Shown: positions 55,028 through 64,000 of the stretch, piece after piece
How positions within the stretch are numbered: the stretch's first letter is position 1
Layout: every line of letters starts with the position of its first letter
NCBI GenBank assembly: GCA_951640195.1
Contig: OX621168.1
Location: 124,001-188,000, forward strand
DNA: 64,000 nt
Origin: Porpolomopsis calyptriformis
Taxonomy: Eukaryota; Basidiomycota; Agaricomycetes; Agaricales; Hygrophoraceae
Direction of reading: 5' to 3'
Notes under the pieces: generated by a model
The model's input: the letters and a program-made list of their open reading frames with translations, nothing else
Told to the model about the DNA's origin: nothing
The model's database searches: none
Program-made: the position numbers and the translations under genes

Positions 55028-55748
55028 ATGCCTTCCACTCCTGAGACGGCCAGCTTCAAGGTAAGCCTTCGAGACAGCGTGTAGAGACACTGAGCACTGA
55101 GCTATATGTGTAGTTTCACCATACAATGATCCGAATCAAGGATCCAAAGCTGTCATTGCCATTTTACACCGAGGTAAATCCCACCAACCAGGTACTGTCA
55201 AAACACTGAGCGTCCATTAGATTCTCGGAATGGAGCTCTTTGCTGGTCACTCTATGATATCCTGACACTGTCCAATTCCTAATAAACAGCCACAGAGAAG
55301 AAATTTAGCGGGTTTACCCTCTACTTCCTTGGATATGGCAAGGGAGATGCACCCGACACACCTCTCATCTCTCGACAAGGTTGGACTCCTTTCACTACAA
55401 TAACGAACATCGCTCACTTTTACACTTTCCAGGTGTGCTCGAGCTCACTCACAACCACGGCACGGAGAGTGACCCCGACTTCAAAGGCTACGCCAACGGA
55501 AATACTGAACCTGGTAGGGGATTCGGGCATATTGCCATCACTGCCGACAATATCGAGCAAACATGCGAGCGGCTCGAGAAACTCGGTGTCCCTTTCAAGA
55601 AAAAACTCCAAGAGGGGAATATGAAAGGTTTTGCTTTTGTCCTCGATCCAGACGGGTGTGTGAAATAATTCACATCTCTCTCAAATCCCCTTACTTCATG
55701 CTCTCCAGTTACTGGGTTGAGATCCTTCCATCCTCCTTCGGGTTCTAA
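55028..55748 (+). CDS. GLO1: Glyoxalase I (lactoylglutathione lyase), copy B
   Basis: Six exons with the same structure as copy A: 55028-55060, 55114-55173, 55221-55245, 55290-55379, 55433-55655 and 55709-55748, giving 156 residues. All four expected metal ligands are visible: His in [11 protein letters not shown], Glu in [12 protein letters not shown], His in GRGFGHIAI and Glu in YWVEILPSS. It should be the functional enzyme of the pair. Introns 2-5 are nearly identical to those of copy A, and similarity reaches into the short promoter (TATATATAAA near 54980) and the 3' flank. This indicates a recent direct duplication of about 0.8 kb, with the ATPase/nuclease gene between the copies. Confidence 0.95.
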
Positions 55749-56074
55749 ACGGGACGATGAACTGCCCAATCAATTTTGCATCAGGTTCCATCATTCGAAT
55801 CGTACTGTCTCAGTTGTATAAACAAATCAATTCGCGAGCTTTTGTAAACCGAAAGGTTGTCATCGTATACACAATTATGACAGCCCAGCGGTGACAACCG
55901 TGCCATTAGTGCCTATATCGATAACCAGATCACAAATATTGTTCAATCAAACACAAAAAGCATCCTCCCGAATCCGCACGAACTATATAAAGAAAACCAA
56001 ACCAAGCTAGACCGAGTAAAAAGCTCAGCCTCCGTCCAAGGCAGAAACATTATAAATGCCAAAACTCACATTTA
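55749..56074. other. Intergenic region between convergent genes, no gene seen
   Basis: The 3' flanks of glyoxalase copy B and of the minus-strand gene that follows. Its start resembles the 3' flank of copy A (GCATCAGGTTCCATCATTC). Confidence 0.5.
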
Positions 56075-59000
56075 TCATCCATTTCTCGATGGATGGGGTG
56101 GCATATTATACCGTCTCTCATCTCTCGGATCCCCTCCACGACCATACCCACCTCGTCCGTACACAGAAGGTGGCAGCCTCGAAGGTGGCAAAGGCGATCT
56201 CGGTCTCTCGTACGAAGATGGCCCGGAGCCACCATACTCTACCCCAACCCCACTACGATCTCTAGATCCATACTCCCGCTCTCCAGACACGCCGCCACTA
56301 CCTCCGCCTCCACCACTAGATAACGACGGAGGTGGTCCATTGCGAGAATCATAATAGTTACTCCCACTAGCCGGTGGCGGCGTAACTCTCGGCATATACT
56401 CTCCTGAGATCGACAACCGCCTCCCCATGTCTTTACTAATACCTGACGGCGACGGTGGTGGAGTATACAACTCAATCGGGTACCCCGGCTCCTCCCGAGG
56501 CCTCTTGACCGGAGGCCTCATATCGTCACCGCCAGGTCCTCCAACAAACCTTCTCCCGATCGGACTGGGGCTTCGAGGTCTAACCCGAGATGAAGAAAAC
56601 GTCGGGTGCGTGCTGTCGCGTGGACCAGGGACAGGACCAGAAGGATACCGAGATCGCTCCAACTCACGCTGGTGATGAGACGGCAGGTAAGAACGTTCTT
56701 CGGGCCCGGGACCAGATGTCGGGCCTGGATACCCTTCCGGCAGACGGGAACTGATTGGGCGCTGTGGTAGTGCCGGTGGTCCATCAAACGACGACCTCAC
56801 AGGAGGCGACAACCCTCCCACAAAGGCCGTCCTTCTTTCCCGTTCTTCCCGCGTTTCCCATCCATTATTCCGGGTACTGGGCATTGTTGACGGGGGGGCG
56901 GGAGGACCCTCACGCTCAAACCGCTCTTTGTCCACGGCGATACTAGCGCCCCCATTTCGCTCCCACGTCCGCCTTGGTTGCGATTTCCAATAGAGATCTT
57001 CATCCGGCTGACTCCAATTGCGACGTCTCTCACTGTATGACGGCTGTGAGTAAGTCCATTCACGTCTATCGCCTAGTGGTGGTGGTGGTGGCGGTGGGTA
57101 CCGTCGCTCAGGGTCTATATCATAAGGTGGAGTGTCTGGCAATGCGCGAGGCGGTGGCGATGGCATCGAGTTGAACCAGGTCCTCGCACGATCGCGAGCC
57201 ATATCACCAGTCGAAGGTGGTGAGAACCGCCTGCTATACGGAACTCGACTATCAGTATAACGCGATGGCCCATCTCCATCCATTGCATCGGTTCGCCTTT
57301 CCCTATCATCTGGATACGCTCTATCAGGCTCAACCCGGTAGCCAGTTCGCAAATCCGGTCGTTCTCGTGAGATGTCACGTGTCTCTTGATAGTCACTGGG
57401 TTGTGGTGACGGGGTCTTCACAACTGTGCTTCGGGTGTCTTCGCGAGCAACAGAAGCCGAGCGTGATTGGATTTGCTGTGAGCCATATCCAACTGGACGG
57501 GGTAGCCCTCTATCATGTACAGGAGTGACTGGTCTCACATATCGATCACCAGGTCCAGCGCGTCCAGATCGTTCTTCTGGATGAACAGCACGTTCACGTG
57601 CATCCTGAGGTGGAGGCTGCCGGGTAGGATCAACAAGACGACTACGATCATCACCAGGAGCTCCAGTACGAGAACGCTCAGGTCCACCAGGAGGAGCAGT
57701 ATGTGTTGGTCGAGTTGATCGATCATCAGGAGCAGGCCGCCCGCCATCAGTAGTAGTAGCAGTGGTAGCATGAGACAAGCGTTCTTCTAAATTAGGTTCA
57801 CGAGAGGGACGACTATTCTCTGTTTTGACAGATGGTGGCTGACTGAGACGATCCTGTAGCGATGGTGGGGGCATAGTGGTTCGATCTTCATGTGAGACAG
57901 GCTGTCGCAAGCGCCGGTCGTCGACTACAATCGACGATACGGGTGGGACAGCATGCAATCCACTACTACCACGATCTCCGGCGTTAGCAGACTCGTTGGC
58001 AATTTCAGAAGCTACAGTGACTTGGTTAATGGGTGGTGGTTGAACGGCCAGCTCACCAGGGGGTTGTCCGCGACGGTCATCAGTAGAAGAAACATGACCA
58101 AGACGATTCTCAAGTGGAGGACGGCCTGAAATAGGGCGACCGTCAACCGTTGCGAGCGTTCCACGGTCGTCGACTGATGTTAGAGGCAGCACAGGACGAG
58201 GGGGCTCTAGAGGACGAGTTGTAGGGGGTACCTCATCCGTACCAGGCTTACCATCGTAGTGGCGAGGCGGCGGAAAGTCGCCATACCGCGGTTCGTAATG
58301 ACGCTGGTCAGGAGGTGGTCGCCGATTGCCCATCCCTGGGCGATCGTCACGAAAGTGATGACCAAGGCGTCTGTCGCGAAAATCCCAGTCTCTATTCCTG
58401 TCCCGATCACGATCCCTTTCTCTCTCTCGATCGTTGTAGTTTGGATACCTCAGGCCGGGACCACGATTCGTCATGTCTGTGGCACCTGAGCGCCCATCTA
58501 CATTGCTGAAAGGTCGGATGGTAGGGCGATCTAGGTCGTGCCGAGCACGTCGCTCATCCAGTAGGGATGGTCCGTCCCTGTGTTGCCAACTAGCACCTGA
58601 GGGACTTGGAACTTTCTCCTTGACGTCGAACAAGGAGCTCTTGTTAGAAGATGATTCTCCTGGACCAGTCCTTGCTCCATATGCTGAATCACTAATAACT
58701 ACTCTGTCACTAGGAGGGTGCTGATTATTAACCGGAGAATGTGGCCTGATGGAGTTGTGAGCAACGGCACCTCCGGTTGCTTGATCAAACCGAAATGAAC
58801 GTTGAGAAGGCGATGGAATCTCGGAACTTTTTGAAGCTGGTACAGTTGCAGGAAGCTTGCTGTCCAAGGAAAGCCGCCGCGAGTCACTTTCAGACTTGAG
58901 CCCGGTAGACATGGGCCCTTTGTTGTTAGTGTTGTAGTGAGTGGATACTTGAGAGTGTGGGCCTTGGTTACTCTGCGAGAATTGAAGAGAGTCAGCAGCT

Positions 59001-59746
59001 GAGAGAGATACGTCTGGACTTGAAGCGGATAGCACATTGTTGGGTATTTGCGAAGAGGGGCCTACCGAGGGCGGACCAACAGGGGGTTTTCTGGGACCAT
59101 GCCCATCCCAGTTATCCTTGATCTGAATACGAGGAGGCCGCCGGCCTGAGTCAACAACAGAGCGGGAGACGGCACCAGAGCCAATGTTACCAGAGGTATG
59201 ATTGGCTGATTGACCTGGTACATGGCCCTCAGATAGGTCTTGTTCCGGATGGTGGGAGACTTGCGATTGTGGGAGAGAACCCAAGTATATACTAGCTAGG
59301 GCAGCTGGCTGAGGAACAGCGCGGTAAAACTCGTGTTGGCCATCTTTTATCATCTTCTTGAGATTTTCAAGGACTTCGAGGTCATTTTGACCTGGAGGTA
59401 GAACTGGTTGAGACGGCTGTTGAAAAAATGGCTGAGGCTGTTGTGGATGCTGTTGCTGGTGATGTAGGCCTGAATGCATGGAAGGGAGATAGTTAACATT
59501 GCCGTAGCCAAAACCGAAATTGCCGGGCATCTGGAAAGGAGGTGCTGGAGGCATGGTGTTTTGATTTGGTGCTGAAGAAGTAGCTATGGAAAACGAGGAA
59601 GACATGAGACTAGCGCCTGCAGGCTCTTCACTTGGCGTTGGTATAAGGTAAGGAGTGTTCGGGTCCTCTGTGAGCGTGGTGACCGTGCGCTCACGGTTAT
59701 TGACGTTATTCCGACCTTTACGCTTCTTGTTTTGTCGAGCCGACAT
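56075..59746 (-). CDS. 1223-residue disordered Pro/Arg/Ser-rich protein
   Basis: One intronless minus-strand frame of 1223 codons. It opens MSARQNKKRKGRNNVNNRER, a basic likely nuclear signal. A Gln/Pro-rich part follows (QQHPQQPQPFFQQPSQP), then long stretches dominated by Arg, Asp, Pro, Gly and Ser, including DRERERDRDRDRNRDWDFRD. The C-terminus has a Gly-rich and RGG-like tail (YGRGGYGRGGDPRD). No folded domain is recognised. Composition of this kind occurs in RNA-binding, splicing or transcription scaffold proteins, but that is inference only. Length and strand bias make a chance frame very unlikely. Confidence 0.75.
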   Translation of the reverse strand: MSARQNKKRKGRNNVNNRERTVTTLTEDPNTPYLIPTPSEEPAGASLMSSSFSIATSSAPNQNTMPPAPPFQMPGNFGFGYGNVNYLPSMHSGLHHQQQHPQQPQPFFQQPSQPVLPPGQNDLEVLENLKKMIKDGQHEFYRAVPQPAALASIYLGSLPQSQVSHHPEQDLSEGHVPGQSANHTSGNIGSGAVSRSVVDSGRRPPRIQIKDNWDGHGPRKPPVGPPSVGPSSQIPNNVLSASSPDVSLSAADSLQFSQSNQGPHSQVSTHYNTNNKGPMSTGLKSESDSRRLSLDSKLPATVPASKSSEIPSPSQRSFRFDQATGGAVAHNSIRPHSPVNNQHPPSDRVVISDSAYGARTGPGESSSNKSSLFDVKEKVPSPSGASWQHRDGPSLLDERRARHDLDRPTIRPFSNVDGRSGATDMTNRGPGLRYPNYNDRERERDRDRDRNRDWDFRDRRLGHHFRDDRPGMGNRRPPPDQRHYEPRYGDFPPPRHYDGKPGTDEVPPTTRPLEPPRPVLPLTSVDDRGTLATVDGRPISGRPPLENRLGHVSSTDDRRGQPPGELAVQPPPINQVTVASEIANESANAGDRGSSGLHAVPPVSSIVVDDRRLRQPVSHEDRTTMPPPSLQDRLSQPPSVKTENSRPSREPNLEERLSHATTATTTDGGRPAPDDRSTRPTHTAPPGGPERSRTGAPGDDRSRLVDPTRQPPPQDARERAVHPEERSGRAGPGDRYVRPVTPVHDRGLPRPVGYGSQQIQSRSASVAREDTRSTVVKTPSPQPSDYQETRDISRERPDLRTGYRVEPDRAYPDDRERRTDAMDGDGPSRYTDSRVPYSRRFSPPSTGDMARDRARTWFNSMPSPPPRALPDTPPYDIDPERRYPPPPPPPLGDRREWTYSQPSYSERRRNWSQPDEDLYWKSQPRRTWERNGGASIAVDKERFEREGPPAPPSTMPSTRNNGWETREERERRTAFVGGLSPPVRSSFDGPPALPQRPISSRLPEGYPGPTSGPGPEERSYLPSHHQRELERSRYPSGPVPGPRDSTHPTFSSSRVRPRSPSPIGRRFVGGPGGDDMRPPVKRPREEPGYPIELYTPPPSPSGISKDMGRRLSISGEYMPRVTPPPASGSNYYDSRNGPPPSLSSGGGGGSGGVSGEREYGSRDRSGVGVEYGGSGPSSYERPRSPLPPSRLPPSVYGRGGYGRGGDPRDERRYNMPPHPSRNG

Positions 59747-60422
59747 GGACGACTCCGATAGCTTGGCATACTACGGGTTAGCCAGAAGGAAAATCCGAGC
59801 ATGCGAGCGATACCCACAAGTTCCTGTTCAAGATATGAAGAAGATAACCTTGCTACGGCACCAAAAATAATGGCGGAATGATAAAAATCATTTTATTTAT
59901 ATAAACTCCACCAAAACGGCATTCGTTGCAGCATTGATCCGATTGTTCGTATCTGTGCCTTTCTCGTCCAGTTCGTCGCTTGGACCTCTTCCATCCCATA
60001 TCCTTTCTATCACACCCAGAATGCAACTACTTACTCGGAGGGGGGGAACGCATGAATCAGACGTTCAGTCTTCCAACCCCCTTTTCGCAAAGCCATCACT
60101 TGATGTTGATACTGTATTGCCAATTGGATTCTTGCCCCTTCAATCAACCTTCTCAGAACTTGAGTACAGGTTCGTTTCACCCTTACGAAGCCCTTCTCAC
60201 CAGTCTCATCGTGATTCCAAACCACAGTCGAGGGCAAGTGCTGGAGGAGCGTAAGGGATAAAGAAGAACTGTGAAGGTTCTTCAGCCAAGAAACTGTCCC
60301 GCGATGCTACATCAACGCTTTATCTTCATGCTGTCTTTGGTAACTGGCACTGCCTTGCATGCGCAGTCACCTATATAAGTCTCTGTGGAGGCAGTGTTCT
60401 TGGCGTGCACCCTCACCCAACC
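59747..60422. promoter_or_regulatory. Divergent intergenic region with TATA box for the membrane-protein gene
   Basis: TATATAAG at 60372-60379 lies about 43 nt before the ATG at 60423. AT-rich TTTATTTATATAAAC near 59891 may serve the minus-strand gene. A 106-codon plus frame at 59934-60254 has no support and is not called. Confidence 0.55.
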
Positions 60423-62081
60423 ATGCTCGTTTTCTTTACCGGTCTCGCCTTCAATCTGGCTTTGAAGGCCTGTCTCTCTGCCCCCATCTCTTCAAATTCT
60501 ACTACCTCTGTTCATTGGGAATCTGAGCCCGATGGTCGAGGGACATTCCGACTACTCTTCAGCTGTGTGATCACATCGATCTTATGCATTTGGACATCCT
60601 TGCATCTCAATCTCCCCGCCCAGAATGAGACTAAATCCCATCGAATCCTCAGAAAGCTTGGCTGGGCAGCTGTGGCTTTCCTCACCCCCGAACTCACTTT
60701 TTACGCGGCATGGTGCCAACGGTTATCGGCCAATGCCATTGTATCTGAAATGAACCGTCTTCTCGATGAAAAGTCCACCAGTGATAAGGCAAGTAACTTC
60801 ACCCGTTCACGGACAGACTCGCGCTTACCCAATTTTCAGGAAGCCCCCTCTAGCGTGGATGCAAGCAAGCAAGAAAATCGATGGACATTGACTCATGGTT
60901 ATTATGCCTCAATGGGAGGTTTCGTGATCGAGATTGACCCCACAGCCGAAGAACCATTCCTTCCAGATATGATCGATCGACAGTCCCCTCTCCACCTAAC
61001 AGTAACGGCCCGCGGTGTTCTTCTCCTTGCCAAGTGTGGTCACATTCCGTTCATTCCCAAGGAATCCATCGTAGATAAGAGCAACCCCGACTCGCTTGCG
61101 AAGGCGCTAGTCTACTTTCAAGCAATGGGGACCATAGTCCAGATTCTAGCAAGATTGGCGGCTCGTTTGCCAGTCACGTTGCTGGAAGTTAACACATTGG
61201 GCTTCGTGCTTTGTGCACTGACTATACATCTCTCCTGGTGGCATAAGCCTAAGGACATTTTAGCGCCGACAGTGCTCTCTGGGAGGTGGCTTCCTCCAAT
61301 AGCTGCGTATATGTGGATGAGCAGTACGATCAGCGGGCACGCCCCAGCCTCTAAACCGTGGAAACCGGAGTTGAGGAGTCTGTCGTACCAACCTATGGAT
61401 CTTTCACCTCCAGTTCAAATTTCCGCACCACGTTCCGTCACACGTCTAGAAGAAAATCGGACTTTGCCAAACACAGGATTCACACTGAATAGACGGGCCA
61501 TGTATGAGGACCCTCCCCTTTACGTTGATCTTCAGCCAGTTGACGTCAAAAGGTGGGAACTGGCGTCCGATGCACTGAACCAAAATCCACCGATCAGGAG
61601 CAATCTTGCGCAGTTTACTCAAATCGTTCGTTCAGCGGGAGACGAACTCCTTGTGAAGAGGACACCCAACTGGCCCTCTTGGGATCTCCTTATAGAGTCA
61701 GAGGGCCATTCATTCACATTCATCCCTCCTATGCTAGGCTGTTTGATCGGAGGTGTGCTATATGGCGCACTGCATGCTGCGGCATGGAATGCGTTTTTCC
61801 CAACTCTGATCGAACGCTCAATGTGGAGATCTGCCTCAATCATCATCACTGGCAGCTGCTTTGGTATCATTCTTCTTGGCCTAGTCCTCCTTCTAGTATC
61901 CGTATGGTATCGAAATAGCGATTCTCTCGCTCACGTTCTCGTCGTACTCTCCTTTATCCCGATCGTACTATGTATTTTTTCAAAAGCTTTTCTGGTGGTG
62001 GAAGCCCTCGTCAGCCTTCGGGAGTTACCACCCACTGCTTATGAGACCCCTGGTTGGACACAGTTTATTCCCCATTTTTAG
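60423..62081 (+). CDS. Multi-pass membrane protein of an uncharacterised fungal family
   Basis: 552 residues from ATG 60423. The in-frame ATG at 60405 lies only about 26 nt beyond the TATA box, probably at or before the mRNA start, and starting at 60423 gives a better N-terminal signal (MLVFFTGLAFNLALKACLSA). After DGRGTFRLLFSC come hydrophobic segments SCVITSILCIWTSLHL and AAVAFLTPELTFYAAW. A middle hydrophobic stretch follows (TLGFVLCALTIHLSWW), then three C-terminal membrane segments (GCLIGGVLYGALHAAAW, ITGSCFGIILLGLVLLLVSVW, VLVVLSFIPIVLCIFSKAF). The RGTF...SC...W(T)S(L)H motif followed by a RKLGW...PEL segment is, to my recollection, common in agaricomycete membrane proteins of unknown function. 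No enzyme motif is recognised. No intron is needed. Confidence 0.85.
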   Translation: MLVFFTGLAFNLALKACLSAPISSNSTTSVHWESEPDGRGTFRLLFSCVITSILCIWTSLHLNLPAQNETKSHRILRKLGWAAVAFLTPELTFYAAWCQRLSANAIVSEMNRLLDEKSTSDKASNFTRSRTDSRLPNFQEAPSSVDASKQENRWTLTHGYYASMGGFVIEIDPTAEEPFLPDMIDRQSPLHLTVTARGVLLLAKCGHIPFIPKESIVDKSNPDSLAKALVYFQAMGTIVQILARLAARLPVTLLEVNTLGFVLCALTIHLSWWHKPKDILAPTVLSGRWLPPIAAYMWMSSTISGHAPASKPWKPELRSLSYQPMDLSPPVQISAPRSVTRLEENRTLPNTGFTLNRRAMYEDPPLYVDLQPVDVKRWELASDALNQNPPIRSNLAQFTQIVRSAGDELLVKRTPNWPSWDLLIESEGHSFTFIPPMLGCLIGGVLYGALHAAAWNAFFPTLIERSMWRSASIIITGSCFGIILLGLVLLLVSVWYRNSDSLAHVLVVLSFIPIVLCIFSKAFLVVEALVSLRELPPTAYETPGWTQFIPHF

Positions 62082-62220
62082 TTCTATTGGTTTTCGCCTG
62101 GTTGTATTTCAAGTTGCTGAAGGTTCAGGAATGCCATTAATTATGTGAACGGCTATAATGACGCGCGAGCCACGCAAATACCAAGGTGATTTCTCTTAGC
62201 GCATGAGATGTAGATGGTTG

Positions 62221-63601
62221 CTAGGTCAGCAGTCGATCCTCTAGTCTACGGAAAAGAACATGATCGGAAACGAAAGGTCCACCGAAGTAAGCAGGCTGAT
62301 TGACAATTGCCTCGTCGTCATCCTCATACCCGTACATCTCAGCGATTATATCAGCGGCGCCACAAGCATGCAATGCGCGAGCGATAGCGAGCTTGATGTT
62401 GCAGTAATCAGGATTGGGTTTGTCGATAATCTTGCCATTGGGGTGTCCACGTTGAAAAACAATCTCTGATCCTTCGCTGAGGTTGATGGTAGCAGAGATT
62501 TCTCTGGGGCGAATTTCGCGAAAGATATATTTCCACTGTTAAAGCGTCAGAGTGAAGGAACATTATTGTTGTGTGGATTATTTTTCACCTGAATGCCGTC
62601 TTGCACAGCCTCGATGCCCCATGCTAGTCTATCAAAGGTATCGCGGGCGTCCGTTTGCACATTGAATGCATTGCAAGGATGATCGATGTTCCGCTTCACC
62701 TCTTCGGCAAGCTGCCGCTCAGTAAAGATTTCAAGCGCTCTTAACGTGAGATGCTATTGATATTGAAAATGTTGCAGGTAAACCGCCGTAGAATACAAGG
62801 ATACTACACACACTTTGTTGTGAAATGAGAATGGGAGTATATGCGCGATTCGGGGAATTACATGACGACCGGGGGGATTGAACGGGACATTGGTGAAGGG
62901 ACAAAGAGATCCGTCTCGCCAGAAAAGCTGGTCACCCGTATATTGAGCTACTCGCATTGCCTGGGGATAAAAATAACGCACTAGTTCTTTTAATGCTGAC
63001 TGACTCCTCTGAGTAGTCGCTTCTTCTAATAACTCATTGATTTGGCGTAAGCGATTGATATCAGGGGTTGGATGTGAAGATTCTTCAGGGGTCTTTTTCC
63101 CTCCAGGATTCCTAGCTACGGAAATAAGCGATAAGCATCAATCAAGCATGTGAATGTAATGTCATACTAGCGATAAGCAGATGGGATAGCATTTCAGTGG
63201 CAAGGTTGGTGACTGGTTCGAGTAGCTGGGAGCGCTGACTCTTTGAGAAATTGTCACGTAGACAGTCGATAACCTTTATAGCCCAAGTCGAGTAGTCCAA
63301 CTGAGACTCACGATCCAAAACCTCTTTGACTGTCCGAACTTCGGATCAGCAAATGGATGCAGAAGTGTAAAATGCAACATTTACCTAAAGATGAGATGGC
63401 GTTAATCTTTTCTAATTCATTCAAGAGCTCGACAGCCATCATGTCCGGAGCAGGTGAGAACATCAGAATACTGTGGATCACTTTGGCTGCCTCGAACCGG
63501 AACCTTGGATTTGACGAGCCAATTCTTGTCGCAACCCCGAAAGACTCGCCTGATTGTTGCGCAGTCGTGCATAGGGAAATGAGATATTGTGCAGGGGCCA
63601 T
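62221..63601 (-). CDS. HNH-nuclease-domain protein (fungal HNH_2 type)
   Basis: Five minus-strand exons, 63601-63385, 63329-63168, 63115-62814, 62753-62589 and 62535-62221, join in frame to 386 residues. The N-terminal half is helical without a known motif. From about residue 200 the layout is that of fungal HNH proteins: a CPFTN strand-turn, ARIAHILPFS-like IPRIAHILPF (HNH His), then a helix (LTLRALEIFTERQL). CNAFNVQTDARDTFDRLAWGIE is the N-x-(8)-D segment corresponding to the Asn and metal-site part, and a conserved tail LAIARALHACGAADII follows. HNH domains cut DNA, but the role of this fungal family is not established. The CxxC pairs found in some HNH proteins are absent. The start was chosen because it is the first ATG of the open frame. 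Confidence 0.82.
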
Positions 63602-64000
63602 TTGAAACACAGTGAAGAGCCGTTTCTCCTACAAATTATTTACTCCTGTTTTCCGCGCTTGCCGATCACAGTGAAGGCCATGTTCGTCCTTGTCCTTGTG
63701 CGCGACTAGCCAGTTCTACCTAGAAATCCCTCTAAACACCATATGTTCCTGTTGTTTGAAACCTCGGAAATGTCTGGTCTTTCTTGCTCGATGCATCTTT
63801 GACGTTGAAGGGGCTGGCGGAGCGTCATGGCAGCAAATGAGCCTGGTGGATGACAAAGGATTGTGCTATTACGGAAGAATGAGCAGGGAGGAGGGGGAAC
63901 ATAACGCACAAGGACACCTCGTCTTGTACATTAAAAAATATGCAAAGGAGAAGAAAACAAATAAAGGAAAAAAAGGTAGAAGAGAAAAAAGAATTCTCCA
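63602..64000. other. Upstream region of the HNH gene, no gene seen
   Basis: A 67-codon minus frame at 63706-63909 has no recognisable features. The last 70 bases are purine-rich (AAAAGG-type). Confidence 0.5.

Noticed and set aside
59934..60254. 106-codon plus-strand frame in the divergent promoter region
   Set aside because: Low complexity, no motif, overlapping alternative frames of similar length, and its position between two supported genes argue against a real gene.

Overview
This window looks like nuclear DNA of a filamentous fungus, most likely an agaricomycete basidiomycete. Host genes carry many short GT-AG introns (about 45-65 nt). The repeats are Tf1/sushi-type Ty3-gypsy chromoviruses and a pogo-like DNA transposon, and the gene families (Sse1-type Hsp110, multi-exon glyoxalase I, AAA-ATPase-like/PD-(D/E)XK protein, fungal HNH protein) are typical of fungi. 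I cannot name a species. I see no tRNA, rRNA or CRISPR array.

The window has two halves. Positions 1-45664 are a repeat graveyard with no convincing intact host gene. Target-site duplications let the nesting be read. (1) 1-3890 is AT-rich unassigned DNA with a GTAA-type microsatellite and a diverged direct repeat. (2) About 3893-16970 is a foldback-like structure: long inverted arms made of short tandem repeats, enclosing a broken serine-protease-like gene. Its left arm is split by a complete Ty3-gypsy element (Gy1, 4581-11854, TSD GTGTG) and a solo LTR (11862-12387, TSD GTGAG). (3) 17281-29742 is one old LTR element (D, TSD GGTAT). Its 5' LTR holds a 1.69-kb insertion with an unfamiliar two-exon gene. 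Its middle has been replaced by a gypsy element (E3, minus strand) without matching TSDs and by the 3' half of another LTR element (E). (4) 30641-45662 is a pogo-like transposon (TA TSD, matching TIRs) split by gypsy element Gy2 (30840-38055, TSD AATTT) and a second E3 copy (38251-43471, TSD GAACC). That E3 copy contains a solo LTR, a fragment of a further family (F) and a 200-N assembly gap.

Most stop codons in the element ORFs are TGA where a related copy has CGA. This is the pattern expected of C-to-T decay at methylated CpG or RIP-like mutation. Four gypsy families carry, just inside the LTR, an 11-12 nt sequence complementary to a stretch within the LTR; in E3, D and F that stretch lies 30-odd nt beyond a TATA box. 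This is the layout of Tf1-type self-priming. E3 has a GGGTTTT -1 frameshift site at its gag/pol junction and an extra ORF after pol.

Positions 45665-64000 are gene-rich: Hsp110/SSE1 (minus), a large protein with a conserved C-terminal module (minus), a glyoxalase I gene, an AAA-ATPase-like/nuclease gene, a second glyoxalase I gene, a 1223-residue disordered Arg/Pro-rich protein (minus), a multi-pass membrane protein, and an HNH-domain gene (minus). The two glyoxalase genes are a recent tandem duplication bracketing the ATPase/nuclease gene. The first copy has Met where the family has its fourth metal-binding Glu.
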